Source of the DNA: Deltaproteobacteria bacterium
Lineage (GTDB): Bacteria; Myxococcota_A; UBA9160; SMWR01
Direction of reading: 5' to 3'
DNA length: 64,000 nt
Assembly: GCA_019310965.1 (NCBI GenBank)
Contig: JAFDDG010000009.1
Coordinates: 1-64,000 of the forward strand
The notes under the pieces are model-generated. The model did no database searches. It worked only from the letters and a program-made list of their open reading frames with translations, and had not been told where the DNA came from. The position numbers and the translations under genes were made by a program. Positions 18,107 to 27,353 of this stretch are shown here, one piece after another. Each line of letters begins with the position of its first letter. Within the stretch, counting starts at the first letter, position 1.

Positions 18107-18295
18107 ATTGCCTCCAAGATGGACTAGGCCCGCAAGCTCTGGACTCACAGGCGGGAAGAGCGGGAATGGAGCTGCGACGGCCGGCAAAGAGCCGGCCAAG
18201 AACAGGCAGGCGGGAGGATCGCGCTCGTCAGGCGCGGCGTCAATGCGACGCCCTGCGGTAGAATCGCACTTCGCGCTGACGAGGGGGGGTGTCGC

Positions 18296-19636
18296 GTGAC
18301 CATTCGAGGCTGGCTCGTCATTCTGCTGCTGATCCTCGTGGGGGTCGGCGGCACGTTCGCCTGGCTGCGCTTCGAGAGCGAGGCACCACAGATCGCCGGA
18401 CCGGAGAGTGTGGTGCTCGGTGGCCAGGGCGGCAACGTCGCACTCGAGCTTTCCGATGCCGGCGCCGGCCTGCGCTCGGTGCAGGTCGTGCTGCTCCACG
18501 CCGCCGGCGAACTCGACCTGCTGTCGGAGAGCTACCCGGGCAGCACCACCCAGGGCGCCCAGGCCGGCAAGATTCCGGTGAGCCTGGAGATTGCGATCGA
18601 GCCCGACGCACTGCCGAGGGCGGTAACCGAAGCCTTCCTGCGGGTGCGCGTGCGCGATTGGTCGCTGCGCGACAGCCTGCGCGGCAACCTGGCCGAGCTG
18701 AAGGTGCCGATCAGCATCGATCGACGACCGCCGCGGGTGGCGATCACCACCGGCCTCACCTACGTGCGGCGGGGCGGATCCGGCGTCGTGCGCTATGAGC
18801 TCGACGAGGAGACCGCGCGTGACGGTGTGCAAGTGGGAGAGACCTTCTTTCCCGGCTACGAGATGAACGGCAGCCGCGTGGCCTTCTACGCCATCCCGAC
18901 CGACACGCCGGACTCCCCGGAGCTGCGCGTGATCGCCGAGGACACGGCGGGCAACGTGGCAAGGGCGCGCTGGCCGGTCGTGGTGAAGGAGCGCGTGCTG
19001 CCCGTGGCCAACGTCACTCTGCCGCCCTCTTTCCTCGACACGACCGTCCCCGATCTCGCAGCCTCCGTGGGCATCGACGCCAGCGACCCGACGGCAGCCT
19101 TTGCGCAGATCAACACCGAGCTGCGCGCGGCCAACGAGCGGACGATTCGCGAGGCGTTGGCGGAATCCGCGCCCGAGCGTCTGTGGCAAGGCGCCTTCTC
19201 GCAGCTCGCCAACTCGAAGGTGACGAGCCGCTTCGCCGAGCGGCGCACCTATTTCGTGGGGGGGCAGCCGGTCTCGAAGGCGACCCACTTCGGCTACGAC
19301 CTGGCCTCCACGCGTGCGGCGCCAATCGGCGCGGCCGCGCGCGGGCGCGTCGCCTTCGCCGACGAACTCGGTATCTACGGCAATTGCGTGCTCCTCGATC
19401 ACGGACTCGGGCTGGCTTCACTCTACGGCCACCTCTCCCGGCTCGACGTGCAGGCGGGGGACAGCGTCGAGGCCGGCCAGAGCCTCGGGCTGTCGGGCGC
19501 CACCGGGCTCGCCGGCGGCGACCACCTGCACTTTGCGGTTCTCATCGGAGAGGCCTACGTCGACCCGATCGAGTGGTGGGACGAGAAATGGGTGCGCGAA
19601 AACATCGAGGCGCGACTCCCGACGCCGGCGCCCTGA
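18296..19636 (+). CDS. Membrane-anchored M23 (LytM) peptidase
   Basis: 446 residues with a GTG start behind GAGGGGGG. One N-terminal membrane anchor (~5-23) is followed by a large beta-rich extracytoplasmic region and a C-terminal M23 domain. The zinc site H-x3-D ('THFGYDLAS') and the 'SLYGHLS' and 'DHLHFAV' motifs are all intact, so it should cleave peptidoglycan cross-bridges, or activate amidases, in the periplasm. It heads a probable run of genes with sfsA, mutY, smr and aroC on the same strand. Confidence 0.92.
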   Translation: MTIRGWLVILLLILVGVGGTFAWLRFESEAPQIAGPESVVLGGQGGNVALELSDAGAGLRSVQVVLLHAAGELDLLSESYPGSTTQGAQAGKIPVSLEIAIEPDALPRAVTEAFLRVRVRDWSLRDSLRGNLAELKVPISIDRRPPRVAITTGLTYVRRGGSGVVRYELDEETARDGVQVGETFFPGYEMNGSRVAFYAIPTDTPDSPELRVIAEDTAGNVARARWPVVVKERVLPVANVTLPPSFLDTTVPDLAASVGIDASDPTAAFAQINTELRAANERTIREALAESAPERLWQGAFSQLANSKVTSRFAERRTYFVGGQPVSKATHFGYDLASTRAAPIGAAARGRVAFADELGIYGNCVLLDHGLGLASLYGHLSRLDVQAGDSVEAGQSLGLSGATGLAGGDHLHFAVLIGEAYVDPIEWWDEKWVRENIEARLPTPAP

Positions 19637-19674
19637 CACGCGCCTGCACTGCGCACGCGCCGCCGCCGCGCAAC

Positions 19675-20394
19675 GTGACCACCGCGGGCGTCGCCCTCGA
19701 CACGCCCATCACGGGCCGCCTGCTGCGGCGCTACAAGCGCTTTCTCGCAGACATCGAGACCGACACCGGCGAAGAGCTCACCGTGCACTGCCCCGACCCG
19801 GGAAGCATGCGGGGCACAGCGCGGCCCGGAGCAAGGGTGCGTTGCTCGACCAGCGAAAACCCCAAGCGCAAGCTGCCACACACTCTCGAGATGCTGCGCG
19901 TCGGACGCACCTGGGTGGGAGTGAACACCGGGCGCGCGAATGCGGTGGCGGCGCGCGCCCTGGCCGCCGGCTGCCTGCGAGAGCTCTCGGGCTACCGCCT
20001 GCGCGAGAACGAAGTGGTGGCAGAGCCGGGCTCGCGACTCGACTTCCGGCTGAGCAATCACCCCCGCGACCCGCGACCCGCGTGGCTGGAGGTGAAGAGC
20101 GTCACGTTGACCGACGGGGGCCGAGTCGGGTTGTTTCCCGACGCCATCACGTCGCGGGGCAAGCGACACCTCGAAGTATTGACGCGACGGAAAAACGAGG
20201 GTGCCCGAGCCGCATTGCTCTTTCTGGTGCAGCGAGCGGATTGTGCATGCGTGGCGCCGGCCGACACCATCGACCCCGCCTACGGCGAGGCCCTGCGCGC
20301 GGCCGCCGCAGCCGGTGTCGAGCTCTACGCCCTGGGTGCGCGGATCACGGGACGGGCCATTCGCGTCGAGAGGCGCCTGCCCGTGTTGTTGTGA
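19675..20394 (+). CDS. sfsA: SfsA family DNA/RNA nuclease-like protein
   Basis: 239 residues from GTG 19675, the first start that precedes the conserved 'GRLLRRYKRFLADIE' segment. The family core is clear: 'HCPDPGSMRG', 'GVNTGRAN', and the PD-(D/E)XK-like 'WLEVKSVTL' with 'FPDAITSRGKRHLE'. Escherichia coli SfsA was described as a sugar-fermentation stimulation protein, but the fold is nuclease-like and its real role is unsettled. Its TGA overlaps the mutY GTG (GTGA), so the two are coupled, which fits a DNA-maintenance role. Confidence 0.93.
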   Translation: MTTAGVALDTPITGRLLRRYKRFLADIETDTGEELTVHCPDPGSMRGTARPGARVRCSTSENPKRKLPHTLEMLRVGRTWVGVNTGRANAVAARALAAGCLRELSGYRLRENEVVAEPGSRLDFRLSNHPRDPRPAWLEVKSVTLTDGGRVGLFPDAITSRGKRHLEVLTRRKNEGARAALLFLVQRADCACVAPADTIDPAYGEALRAAAAAGVELYALGARITGRAIRVERRLPVLL

Positions 20395-21464
20395 AGACCA
20401 CGCGCCGACTTCTGCTCCGATGGTACCGTGAGAATCGCCGCGATCTCCCGTGGCGGCGCACGCGCGACCCCTACGCCATCTGGATCTCCGAGGCGATGCT
20501 CCAGCAGACGCGCGTCGAAACCGTGATCCCGTACTTCGAGCGCTTCCTGGAGCGCTTTCCGAACGTGTTCGCCCTGGCGGGTGCCGACGCCGACGACCTG
20601 TTGGGCGTGTGGGCGGGGCTCGGCTACTACTCGCGCGCGCGCAATCTGCAGAAAGCCGCCAAGATCGTCGTCGAGGAGCACGAGGGCCGGCTGCCGGGCA
20701 GCGCCGAGGCTCTGCGAGAGCTGCCCGGTATCGGGCGCTACACGGCGGGTGCGGTGGCATCGATCGCCTTCGACCGGCCCGAGGCGATCGTCGACGGCAA
20801 TGTGGCGCGGGTGCTGGCTCGCCTGCTCGAGATTCGCGAAGACATCAAGTCGCCGCCCACTCGGCAACGGCTCTGGGACGAAGCCGCGGCGCTGGCCCAG
20901 GGCCCTGATCCCGGAGATCTGAACCAGGCGCTGATGGAGCTCGGCGCCACCATCTGCACGCCCAGATCGCCGAGCTGCGGCGTGTGTCCGCTGCGACGGC
21001 GCTGCGCGGGCCTGGCGGCGGGCGACCCCGAGAGCCTGCCCGTGAAGACCCGAAAGGCGCAGCCCCGAGCCGTCGAGGGCGTGGCGGGCTGGGTGACGCG
21101 GCGGGGCAAAGCGCTGGCGGTACGACGCCCGCCGTACGGACTGCTCGGCGGGCTCTGGGAGCTGCCTGGCGGCGAGCTCTCCAGCAAGGAGGCGCCCGAG
21201 GCGGGCATGCTGCGCGCACTGCGCGAAGGCGTTGGCCTGCGCACAGCCGCTGCCGAGCGCCTCGGCAGCATCGACCACACCTTCAGCCACCGCCGATTGC
21301 GGCTGCACGTCTTTCGGTGCGACACTGCCGTGGGTCGCGTGCGGCTCGACGGCTTCGACGCGCACCGCTGGGTTGCGCCGACCGCCGTGGTGGAGCTACC
21401 CCATGGCGCCCCGACGCGGAAGGCCCTCGGCCTGCTCGCCCGGAGCGAGACGAGTTCGATATGA
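20391..21464 (+). CDS. mutY: A/G-specific adenine glycosylase
   Basis: 357 residues. MutY removes A mispaired with 8-oxoG. The catalytic Glu lies in 'ISEAMLQQTRVETV', the helix-hairpin-helix and Asp in 'ELPGIGRYTAGAVASIAFDR', and the iron-sulfur ligands follow the C-x6-C-x2-C-x5-C pattern in 'CTPRSPSCGVCPLRRRC'. The C-terminal NUDIX-like 8-oxoG recognition domain is present ('GLLGGLWELPGGEL'). GTG start overlaps the sfsA stop, and its own stop overlaps the Smr gene start (ATGA). Confidence 0.95.
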   Translation: MKTTRRLLLRWYRENRRDLPWRRTRDPYAIWISEAMLQQTRVETVIPYFERFLERFPNVFALAGADADDLLGVWAGLGYYSRARNLQKAAKIVVEEHEGRLPGSAEALRELPGIGRYTAGAVASIAFDRPEAIVDGNVARVLARLLEIREDIKSPPTRQRLWDEAAALAQGPDPGDLNQALMELGATICTPRSPSCGVCPLRRRCAGLAAGDPESLPVKTRKAQPRAVEGVAGWVTRRGKALAVRRPPYGLLGGLWELPGGELSSKEAPEAGMLRALREGVGLRTAAAERLGSIDHTFSHRRLRLHVFRCDTAVGRVRLDGFDAHRWVAPTAVVELPHGAPTRKALGLLARSETSSI

Positions 21465-21976
21465 GCGGTACCGAAGGCAATGACGAGAATTCGGAGTTTC
21501 GAGAGGCCATGGGTGACGTGAACCCCGTTGCAGATCGCGACAAGCTGGCGCGGCCCAAGACCATCCGTCGCCGGCGCAAGCCGCGGCCCGACGAAACGAC
21601 CGAGGCTGTGGCCTTTGAGATCGATCGCATCGGCGAGCGCCACGAGGGCATCGCTCCGGGCGTCGACCACGGGCTGCTGCGCAGGCTGCGCAACGGAGAG
21701 ATCCAGCGCGACGCCAAACTCGACCTGCACGGCCTCGACGCCGTGTCGGCGCGACGCCGGGTGCACGAGAAGCTCGCCGAAGTGCATGCGGCGGGCGGCC
21801 GCTGCGTGCTGGTGGTCCACGGCAAGGGCAACCGCTCGACCGCGGGCCCGGTGCTGAAGGACGCCCTGCCGGTCTGGCTGGCGGAGCCCGCCCTCGCGCC
21901 GACCGTACAGGCGTTCGCCAGCGCCACGGGAGGAGACGGCGGCGTCGGCGCCACCTACGTGCTGCTGAGGGGCTGA
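21461..21976 (+). CDS. Smr-domain protein (DNA-nicking/MutS2-like C-domain)
   Basis: 171 residues. A charged, Arg/Lys-rich N-terminal half is followed by a stand-alone Smr domain with 'LDLHGLDAVSARRRV' and 'VVHGKGNRST'. Smr domains are nucleases or nucleic-acid binding modules found alone or at the C-terminus of MutS2. It is translationally coupled to mutY (ATGA overlap at 21461-21464), which supports a shared DNA-repair context. Confidence 0.9.
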   Translation: MSGTEGNDENSEFREAMGDVNPVADRDKLARPKTIRRRRKPRPDETTEAVAFEIDRIGERHEGIAPGVDHGLLRRLRNGEIQRDAKLDLHGLDAVSARRRVHEKLAEVHAAGGRCVLVVHGKGNRSTAGPVLKDALPVWLAEPALAPTVQAFASATGGDGGVGATYVLLRG

Positions 21977-22027
21977 GGCACGCCGCACCGACCCGGGGCG
22001 GCGAACGGTTCGGTATCCTCGCCAGCC

Positions 22028-23125
22028 ATGAGCAGCGGCCTCGGACACAGCTTCCGCATCGAGACGTTTGGCGAGAGCCACGGTGGCGGCGTCGGCGTGG
22101 TGGTGGACGGATGTCCGCCGCGGCTGCCGATCAGCGAGGCCGATATCCAGCGCGATCTCGATCGGCGCAAGCCCGGCCAGAGCCGGCTCACCACGCCACG
22201 CGACGAAGCGGACAAGGTGGAACTTCTCTCCGGCGTCTTCGAGGGCCACAGCATCGGCTCGCCCATCGCCATGCTGGTGCGCAACAAAGACGCACGGCCC
22301 TCGGCCTACGAGCACATGAAGGACGTCTACCGGCCTTCGCACGCCGACTTCACCACCGAGGCGAAGTACGGCATCCGCAACTGGCAGGGCGGCGGGCGGG
22401 CGAGTGCGCGCGAGACCATCGGCCGCGTGGCGGCGGGCGCCATCGCGCGCAAGCTGCTGGCGACGGTCGCGGACGTCGAAGTGCTGGCCTGGGTTCAGCG
22501 GGTGCAGGAGATCGAGGCCAAGCTCGACGCGAGCAGCGTCAGCCTGGCAGCGGTGGAAGACAATATGGTGCGCTGCCCCGATCCGGGTGCGGCGGCCGAG
22601 ATGACCCGCGCCATCGACGCCGCGCGCGCGCGCGGCGACTCGCTCGGCGGTGTGGTGGAGTGCGTGGCGCGGGGCGTTCCCGCCGGCCTCGGCGAGCCGG
22701 TCTTCCACAAGCTGGAGGCAGAGCTGGCGGGCGCCCTGATGTCGCTGCCCGCATCGAAGGGCTTCGAGATCGGCAGCGGCTTCGACGGCGCGCGCATGAC
22801 GGGCAGCGAGCACAACGACCCGTTCATCCCCGGGCCCGACGGCGTGCCCCGTACCGCGTCGAATCGCTCGGGCGGGGTTCAGGGCGGCATCAGCAACGGT
22901 GAAGACATCGTCGTGCGCGTGGCCTTCAAGCCGACCGCGACGATCTCACAGCAGCAGGAGACGGTGACGACCGGCGGTGAGCCCACGACGCTCTCGGCCC
23001 AGGGCCGTCACGACCCCTGCGTGTTGCCACGGGCGGTGCCGATGGTGGAGGCCATGGTGTGCCTGGTGCTTGCCGATCAGTGGTTGCGCCAACGTGGCGT
23101 CGACGTACTGCCGCCGCTCGGCTGA
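22028..23125 (+). CDS. aroC: Chorismate synthase
   Basis: 365 residues, the usual length. It converts EPSP to chorismate using reduced FMN, the last step of the shikimate trunk pathway. Signatures: '[11 protein letters not shown]' at the N-terminus, '[19 protein letters not shown]', and '[14 protein letters not shown]'. It lies 51 bp after the Smr gene on the same strand, possibly in the same transcript. No other shikimate gene is nearby. Confidence 0.96.
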   Translation: MSSGLGHSFRIETFGESHGGGVGVVVDGCPPRLPISEADIQRDLDRRKPGQSRLTTPRDEADKVELLSGVFEGHSIGSPIAMLVRNKDARPSAYEHMKDVYRPSHADFTTEAKYGIRNWQGGGRASARETIGRVAAGAIARKLLATVADVEVLAWVQRVQEIEAKLDASSVSLAAVEDNMVRCPDPGAAAEMTRAIDAARARGDSLGGVVECVARGVPAGLGEPVFHKLEAELAGALMSLPASKGFEIGSGFDGARMTGSEHNDPFIPGPDGVPRTASNRSGGVQGGISNGEDIVVRVAFKPTATISQQQETVTTGGEPTTLSAQGRHDPCVLPRAVPMVEAMVCLVLADQWLRQRGVDVLPPLG

Positions 23126-23214
23126 CCCACGCAGCGCGAGCCCCGACTAGCGGGACTCTTCACCTTCCGGATCGTTCCGGAGGCGTGGGGAGAGGGGCGA
23201 GGGGGCGGCGCGGC

Positions 23215-24315
23215 TCACGGCTCGACCACGCTGCGTGCGAGTTCCCCGTCCTGAAGGGCTGCAAAGGCCTCGTTGACGCGCTCGAGCGGCAGCTTCTGGC
23301 TCACCAGCTTCTCGAGATTCAGGGCACCCTGCTGGTAGAGCCGCATGATGCGCGGGATGTCTCGCGCCGGAATGTTCTGCCCCCCCAGGCAGCCCAGCAA
23401 GCGCCGGTCCGAGAAGAGCGTGCGACTCGCGATCGTGATGGTCGCGCTCGGCGGCGGCGCCCCGACCATCACCGTCGTACCCCCCGGCCGCGTGGCCTCG
23501 AAGGCTTGCGCCAGAACCTCCGTCGAGCCGATCACCTCGAACGCATAGTCGACGCCACCGGGCGCCAGCTCCCGGATGGCCGGGGCCAGCTCGGTGCCCT
23601 GGCTCACGTGGAGGCATTCCGTGGCCCCCAGGTCCGAAGCCAGGTCGAGCTTCACGGCCTGGGTATCGCAGGCGATGATGCGCGCGGCCCCGGCGATGCG
23701 CGCCCCCTGGACGACGTTGAGCCCCACGCCGCCACAGCCGATCACCGCGACCGTCGCACCCGGCTTCACCTGGGCGATGTTGAGAGCGGCGCCGATGCCG
23801 GTCGTCACGCCGCAGCCGGCGAGGCAGGCGAGGTCGAGCGGGATGTCCCGATCGATCTTCACGAGCTGGGATTCGCGGACGACCGACAGCTCGGCGAGCG
23901 AGCCCGAGCCGACCATGGGGGTGATCACCGCACCGTCGAGCGACAGGCGCGTCGTGCCGTCGGCCATGCGCCCATACATATTGTGCGTGCGCGTTTCGCT
24001 CCAACAGTTCGTGATGTCACCGGAGCGGCAGTCGTCGCAGCTGCCACAGGGGCCGTACAGGGCGACCACGACCGCGTCGCCGACACTGACGCCTCGCACC
24101 CCCTCCCCCACCTCTTCGACGAGGCCGGCGCCCTCGTGGCCTAGCACCATGGGCGGCGTGGCGACGGGGCTCTCGCCTTCGATGACGTGGAGATCGGAGC
24201 GGCACACGCCCGAGGCGGCTAGCCGCACCACGACCTCACCGGCGTGAGGACTCTCGACGTCGAGCTCCTCGATGACAAGGGGCTTGCCTGTTTCGTGCAT
24301 CACGGCGGCGCGCAT
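23215..24315 (-). CDS. Zinc-dependent alcohol dehydrogenase (class III/NDMA-ADH-like MDR)
   Basis: 366 residues of the medium-chain dehydrogenase family. Catalytic zinc ligands are traceable (Cys38 in 'SGVCRSDLH', His60 in 'LGHEGAG', Cys in 'AGCGVTTG'). The structural zinc tetrad 'CGSCDDCRSGDITNC' is complete and the NAD(H) motif is 'VIGCGGVGLN'. It should oxidise a primary or secondary alcohol. It lies 74 bp downstream of the aldehyde dehydrogenase on the same strand, so the pair could convert alcohol to acid. The substrate is likely linked to the CoA-transferase/amidohydrolase cluster that diverges from this pair. Confidence 0.92.
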   Translation of the reverse strand: MRAAVMHETGKPLVIEELDVESPHAGEVVVRLAASGVCRSDLHVIEGESPVATPPMVLGHEGAGLVEEVGEGVRGVSVGDAVVVALYGPCGSCDDCRSGDITNCWSETRTHNMYGRMADGTTRLSLDGAVITPMVGSGSLAELSVVRESQLVKIDRDIPLDLACLAGCGVTTGIGAALNIAQVKPGATVAVIGCGGVGLNVVQGARIAGAARIIACDTQAVKLDLASDLGATECLHVSQGTELAPAIRELAPGGVDYAFEVIGSTEVLAQAFEATRPGGTTVMVGAPPPSATITIASRTLFSDRRLLGCLGGQNIPARDIPRIMRLYQQGALNLEKLVSQKLPLERVNEAFAALQDGELARSVVEP

Positions 24316-24389
24316 GGCGGAGGCTCCTGCTGAAAGATGGGAGGATCACGATTCCCTCGAAACGGGGGACTCTGCGGGCCGAGGCCGCA

Positions 24390-25877
24390 TCAGTGCAGAT
24401 CGATCCACGCGGTCTTCGTCTGCTGGTAACCGCGCAGACTCTCGAGGCCGGAGTCGCGACCGTAGCCCGAATCCTTGACGCCGCCGAAGGGCGCCGCCCA
24501 GTGGATCATGCGGTAGGCGTTGACCCATACGGCGCCAGCCTGGATGTCGCGAACGAAGCGGTGAGCGCGCTTCAGGTCGCACGTCCACACGCCACTGGCG
24601 AGCCCGTAGGGTGTGTCGTTCGCGATGGCGAGGGCCTCGTCGTCGTCTTCGAAGGGAATCGCGCACGTCACGGGACCGAAGATCTCCTCGCGGCACACGC
24701 GCATGTCGTTGTGTGCATCGCGAAAGAGGGTCGGGGCTGCGAAGTAGCCGTTTCCCAACGCGTCGCCCGGCGCAAAGTTGTCCGCGCCGAAGCGCGCACC
24801 GAAAACCAGCTCCGCGCCCTCCTTCTGACCGATCTCGACGTAGCGCTTCACCTTCTCCAACTGCTCGTGGAACGCGATCGGGCCCATGCTGGTGGAAGCA
24901 TCCAACGCATCGCCCAGGCGCACCGATGCCTCCACATGCTTCGCGATACGGTCAATCACTTCGTCGTAGATGGATGCGTGGATCAGGAGACGCGAGCCGG
25001 CCACGCAGACCTGCCCGGCACTGCCGGTGAACACCGCCTGCGTGCTTACGCCCGGAATGGCGCGATCGAGTTCGGCGTCGGCAAAAACGATGTTCGGAGA
25101 CTTCCCGCCGAGCTCGAAAGTCAGCTGCTTGAGGAGCGGCGCAGAGCGCTCGGTGATGATGCGGGCGGTTTCTCCCGAGCCAGTGAGTGCGATCTTGCGA
25201 ACGTCGGGATGGCGCACCAGCGCGTCGCCCACAACCTCGCCACGGCCCGAAACCACGTTGATCACGCCCGGTGGCATGCCGGCGGCGTCGAAGAGCTCGG
25301 CGATGGTGAGAATCGATGCCGCGGCCTGCTCGGCCGGCTTCAGCACGACGGTGTTGCCGGCGGCGAGCGCGGCACCCACCTTGGCGGCGAGAATCGCGAG
25401 CGGCGAGTTCCAGGGAACGATGATGCCGCACACGCCGATCGGCTCGTGGATGGTGAAGTTGAAGCTACCGGGGCTGATCTGCACCGTCTCGCCGTGCAGC
25501 TTGTCCGCGGCGCCGGCCCAGTAGTTCAACATCTCGCACACGGCGGGCAGGTCGCCCGCACTCACCTCGGCGATGGGCGAGCCATTGTCGCGGGACTCGA
25601 TCGTGGCGAGCTCTTCCGCGTGCTCAGCAACCTCCCGCGCAACACTGCGCAGATGCCCCGCGCGAGCCATTGCCGGCAATTGGCGCCACGGGCCCTCGAA
25701 GGCGCTGCGCGCGGCGGCGACGGCGAGCTCGACGTCGGCCGCATCGCCATCCGGCACCTCGATCCAGGCCTTCGCGTAGGAGGGTTCGATGCTCTCGAGG
25801 TAGTTGCCGTTCTGCGGCGGGACGCGCCGGCCATCGATCCAGTTGTCGATTCGATGCCCTTCGAGCAGCAGCGCCAT
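24390..25877 (-). CDS. NAD(P)-dependent aldehyde dehydrogenase
   Basis: 495 residues. Catalytic Cys is in 'GSAGQVCVAGSR', the general-base Glu in 'TFELGGKSPN', and the cofactor loops 'PWNSPLAILAAKVGAALAAG' and 'ALTGSGETAR' are intact. Two ATGs follow the site AAGGAGG; the second (25877) has optimal spacing of eight bases, while the first (25883) is too close. It probably oxidises the aldehyde produced by the neighbouring alcohol dehydrogenase. The 219-bp gap to the divergent CoA-transferase gene at 26097 must hold the promoters of both arms of the island. Confidence 0.94.
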   Translation of the reverse strand: MALLLEGHRIDNWIDGRRVPPQNGNYLESIEPSYAKAWIEVPDGDAADVELAVAAARSAFEGPWRQLPAMARAGHLRSVAREVAEHAEELATIESRDNGSPIAEVSAGDLPAVCEMLNYWAGAADKLHGETVQISPGSFNFTIHEPIGVCGIIVPWNSPLAILAAKVGAALAAGNTVVLKPAEQAAASILTIAELFDAAGMPPGVINVVSGRGEVVGDALVRHPDVRKIALTGSGETARIITERSAPLLKQLTFELGGKSPNIVFADAELDRAIPGVSTQAVFTGSAGQVCVAGSRLLIHASIYDEVIDRIAKHVEASVRLGDALDASTSMGPIAFHEQLEKVKRYVEIGQKEGAELVFGARFGADNFAPGDALGNGYFAAPTLFRDAHNDMRVCREEIFGPVTCAIPFEDDDEALAIANDTPYGLASGVWTCDLKRAHRFVRDIQAGAVWVNAYRMIHWAAPFGGVKDSGYGRDSGLESLRGYQQTKTAWIDLH

Positions 25878-26096
25878 CTGCATTTCCTCCTTGCGGCGAA
25901 CGTCTTCGACTTCGCCAGCCAGAGATCGTCGGCACGCGCGTCTGCCAGCAGCCGCGCGTGGCCTCGGACCCGCTTCGCCAACCACGATCTCACAAATGCA
26001 TGGTGTAGGGGAACCGGTCAGGCGGGTCGGCGCACATTTGAGCCCGCGGCGCACGGATTTCCGCCTTGGCCGCCGCGCAGTGCGTATCATGCCCGC

Positions 26097-27353
26097 ATGC
26101 CGCCCCAGGTGCTCGCCGGAGTCCGCATCGTCGAGGTGGCAATGTTCGCCCCCGACGCCGTGGGAATGCACCTCGCCGATCTCGGTGCCGAGGTCATCAA
26201 GGTCGAAGCGCCGGGGATCGGCGACCCGGCGCGCCAGCTCGGCAAGCCCTACCGCGGGGAGTCGCCTGCCACCCGCCGCTGGAATCGCGGAAAACGCAGC
26301 CTGACCCTCGATCTGCGCGCCGCTGCGGGAGCCGACGTCTTCCGAGACCTGATTCAAAGCTCCGATGCCGTGGTCGAGGGCATGCGGCCCGGGTCGCTGG
26401 CGCGGCGGGGCCTCGGCTACGAAGACCTGCTGGCACTCAACCCCTGCCTCGTCTTCGCCACGATCTCGGGCTGGGGTCAGAGCGGCCCCTACCGCGACCT
26501 CGGCTCGCACGGGCTGGCCTTCGACTCCTTCGCCGGGCTGGCGCCGCCGCGCCAGGTGGATGGGCGCGCCGCCCGCCCGAAGGGCCACGTATGGCAGGGG
26601 CTCGAGGCCGCGCCCCTCTACGCGGCACTCGCGATCGTGTCGGCCATCGTTCGTGCCCGCGCGTCGGGCATGCCCTCGCTCATCGAGGTGAGTCAGGCGG
26701 ACGCCGCAGCGACGTGGAACGGCTGGCGCATCGCTCACGCTGCCGCCGTCGCCGAACACGGCCGTGCTCCGAGCGACCCGGACGCCCGTGAGCTGGTCGA
26801 GGCCCTCGAGTCCTCGGCCGAGGGCGCCGGACACAGCGATCTGCCGGGAAGCGACGTCCGCTACCAGTACTACGAGGCACAAGACGGCAGCGTCCTGCTG
26901 ATGGCCACCGAGACGAAGTTCTGGGAGAATTTCTGCCGCGGCGTCGACCGGATGGATCTCTTCGAACGCTGGCCCGGCAGGCGACACGCCGACCACGACT
27001 ATGGGAACGACGCCCTGCGGGACGAGCTGACGAATCTCTTTGCGACGCGAACGCGGGCGGAGTGGCTGGTGTTCTTCATCGAGCACGACGTCGCGGGCGC
27101 GCCGGTCTACCGAGCGGGCGAGACCTTCGGCGACCCCCACTTCGAGTCGCGAGGCCTGTGGCTCGATCCACGAGTCCACGGCGTCTCCCTGCTGGGCTCG
27201 CCGGTGCGAGTGGACGCAGAGATCGCCGTCTCGGACCGCGCTGCACCCTCGAACGGCGCCGACTCGGATGCGGTGCTGCGCGACGTGCTCGGCTACGACG
27301 AGCCGCGCATCGCCGCGCTGCGCTCGAGTGGCGCGGTGGGGGGAGCGCAATGA
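26097..27353 (+). CDS. CaiB/BaiF (family III) CoA-transferase-like subunit lacking the catalytic Asp
   Basis: 418 residues with the family N-terminus ('GVRIVEVAMFAPDAVGMHLADLGAEVIKVE') and 'MRPGSLARRGLGYEDL'. Aligned with its neighbour, the segment that normally reads G-D-x3-G and carries the acyl-accepting Asp reads 'GLEAAPLYAA', so the Asp appears replaced by Leu. It ends in an ATGA overlap with a second, intact CaiB gene. The simplest reading is a heteromeric transferase with one non-catalytic subunit, as known for the benzylsuccinate enzyme BbsEF. It may otherwise bind CoA without catalysis. Confidence 0.88.
   Translation: MPPQVLAGVRIVEVAMFAPDAVGMHLADLGAEVIKVEAPGIGDPARQLGKPYRGESPATRRWNRGKRSLTLDLRAAAGADVFRDLIQSSDAVVEGMRPGSLARRGLGYEDLLALNPCLVFATISGWGQSGPYRDLGSHGLAFDSFAGLAPPRQVDGRAARPKGHVWQGLEAAPLYAALAIVSAIVRARASGMPSLIEVSQADAAATWNGWRIAHAAAVAEHGRAPSDPDARELVEALESSAEGAGHSDLPGSDVRYQYYEAQDGSVLLMATETKFWENFCRGVDRMDLFERWPGRRHADHDYGNDALRDELTNLFATRTRAEWLVFFIEHDVAGAPVYRAGETFGDPHFESRGLWLDPRVHGVSLLGSPVRVDAEIAVSDRAAPSNGADSDAVLRDVLGYDEPRIAALRSSGAVGGAQ

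Noticed and set aside
17498-19402. A single 634-residue protein containing the histidine phosphatase
   Set aside because: The N-terminal 430 residues are antisense to the M23 peptidase; ATG 18106 has a strong ribosome site.
24393-27353. Very long open frames on both strands (about 986 codons each)
   Set aside because: GC-rich third-position bias opens antisense frames. Only the aldehyde dehydrogenase (-) and CoA-transferase (+) parts have conserved motifs.
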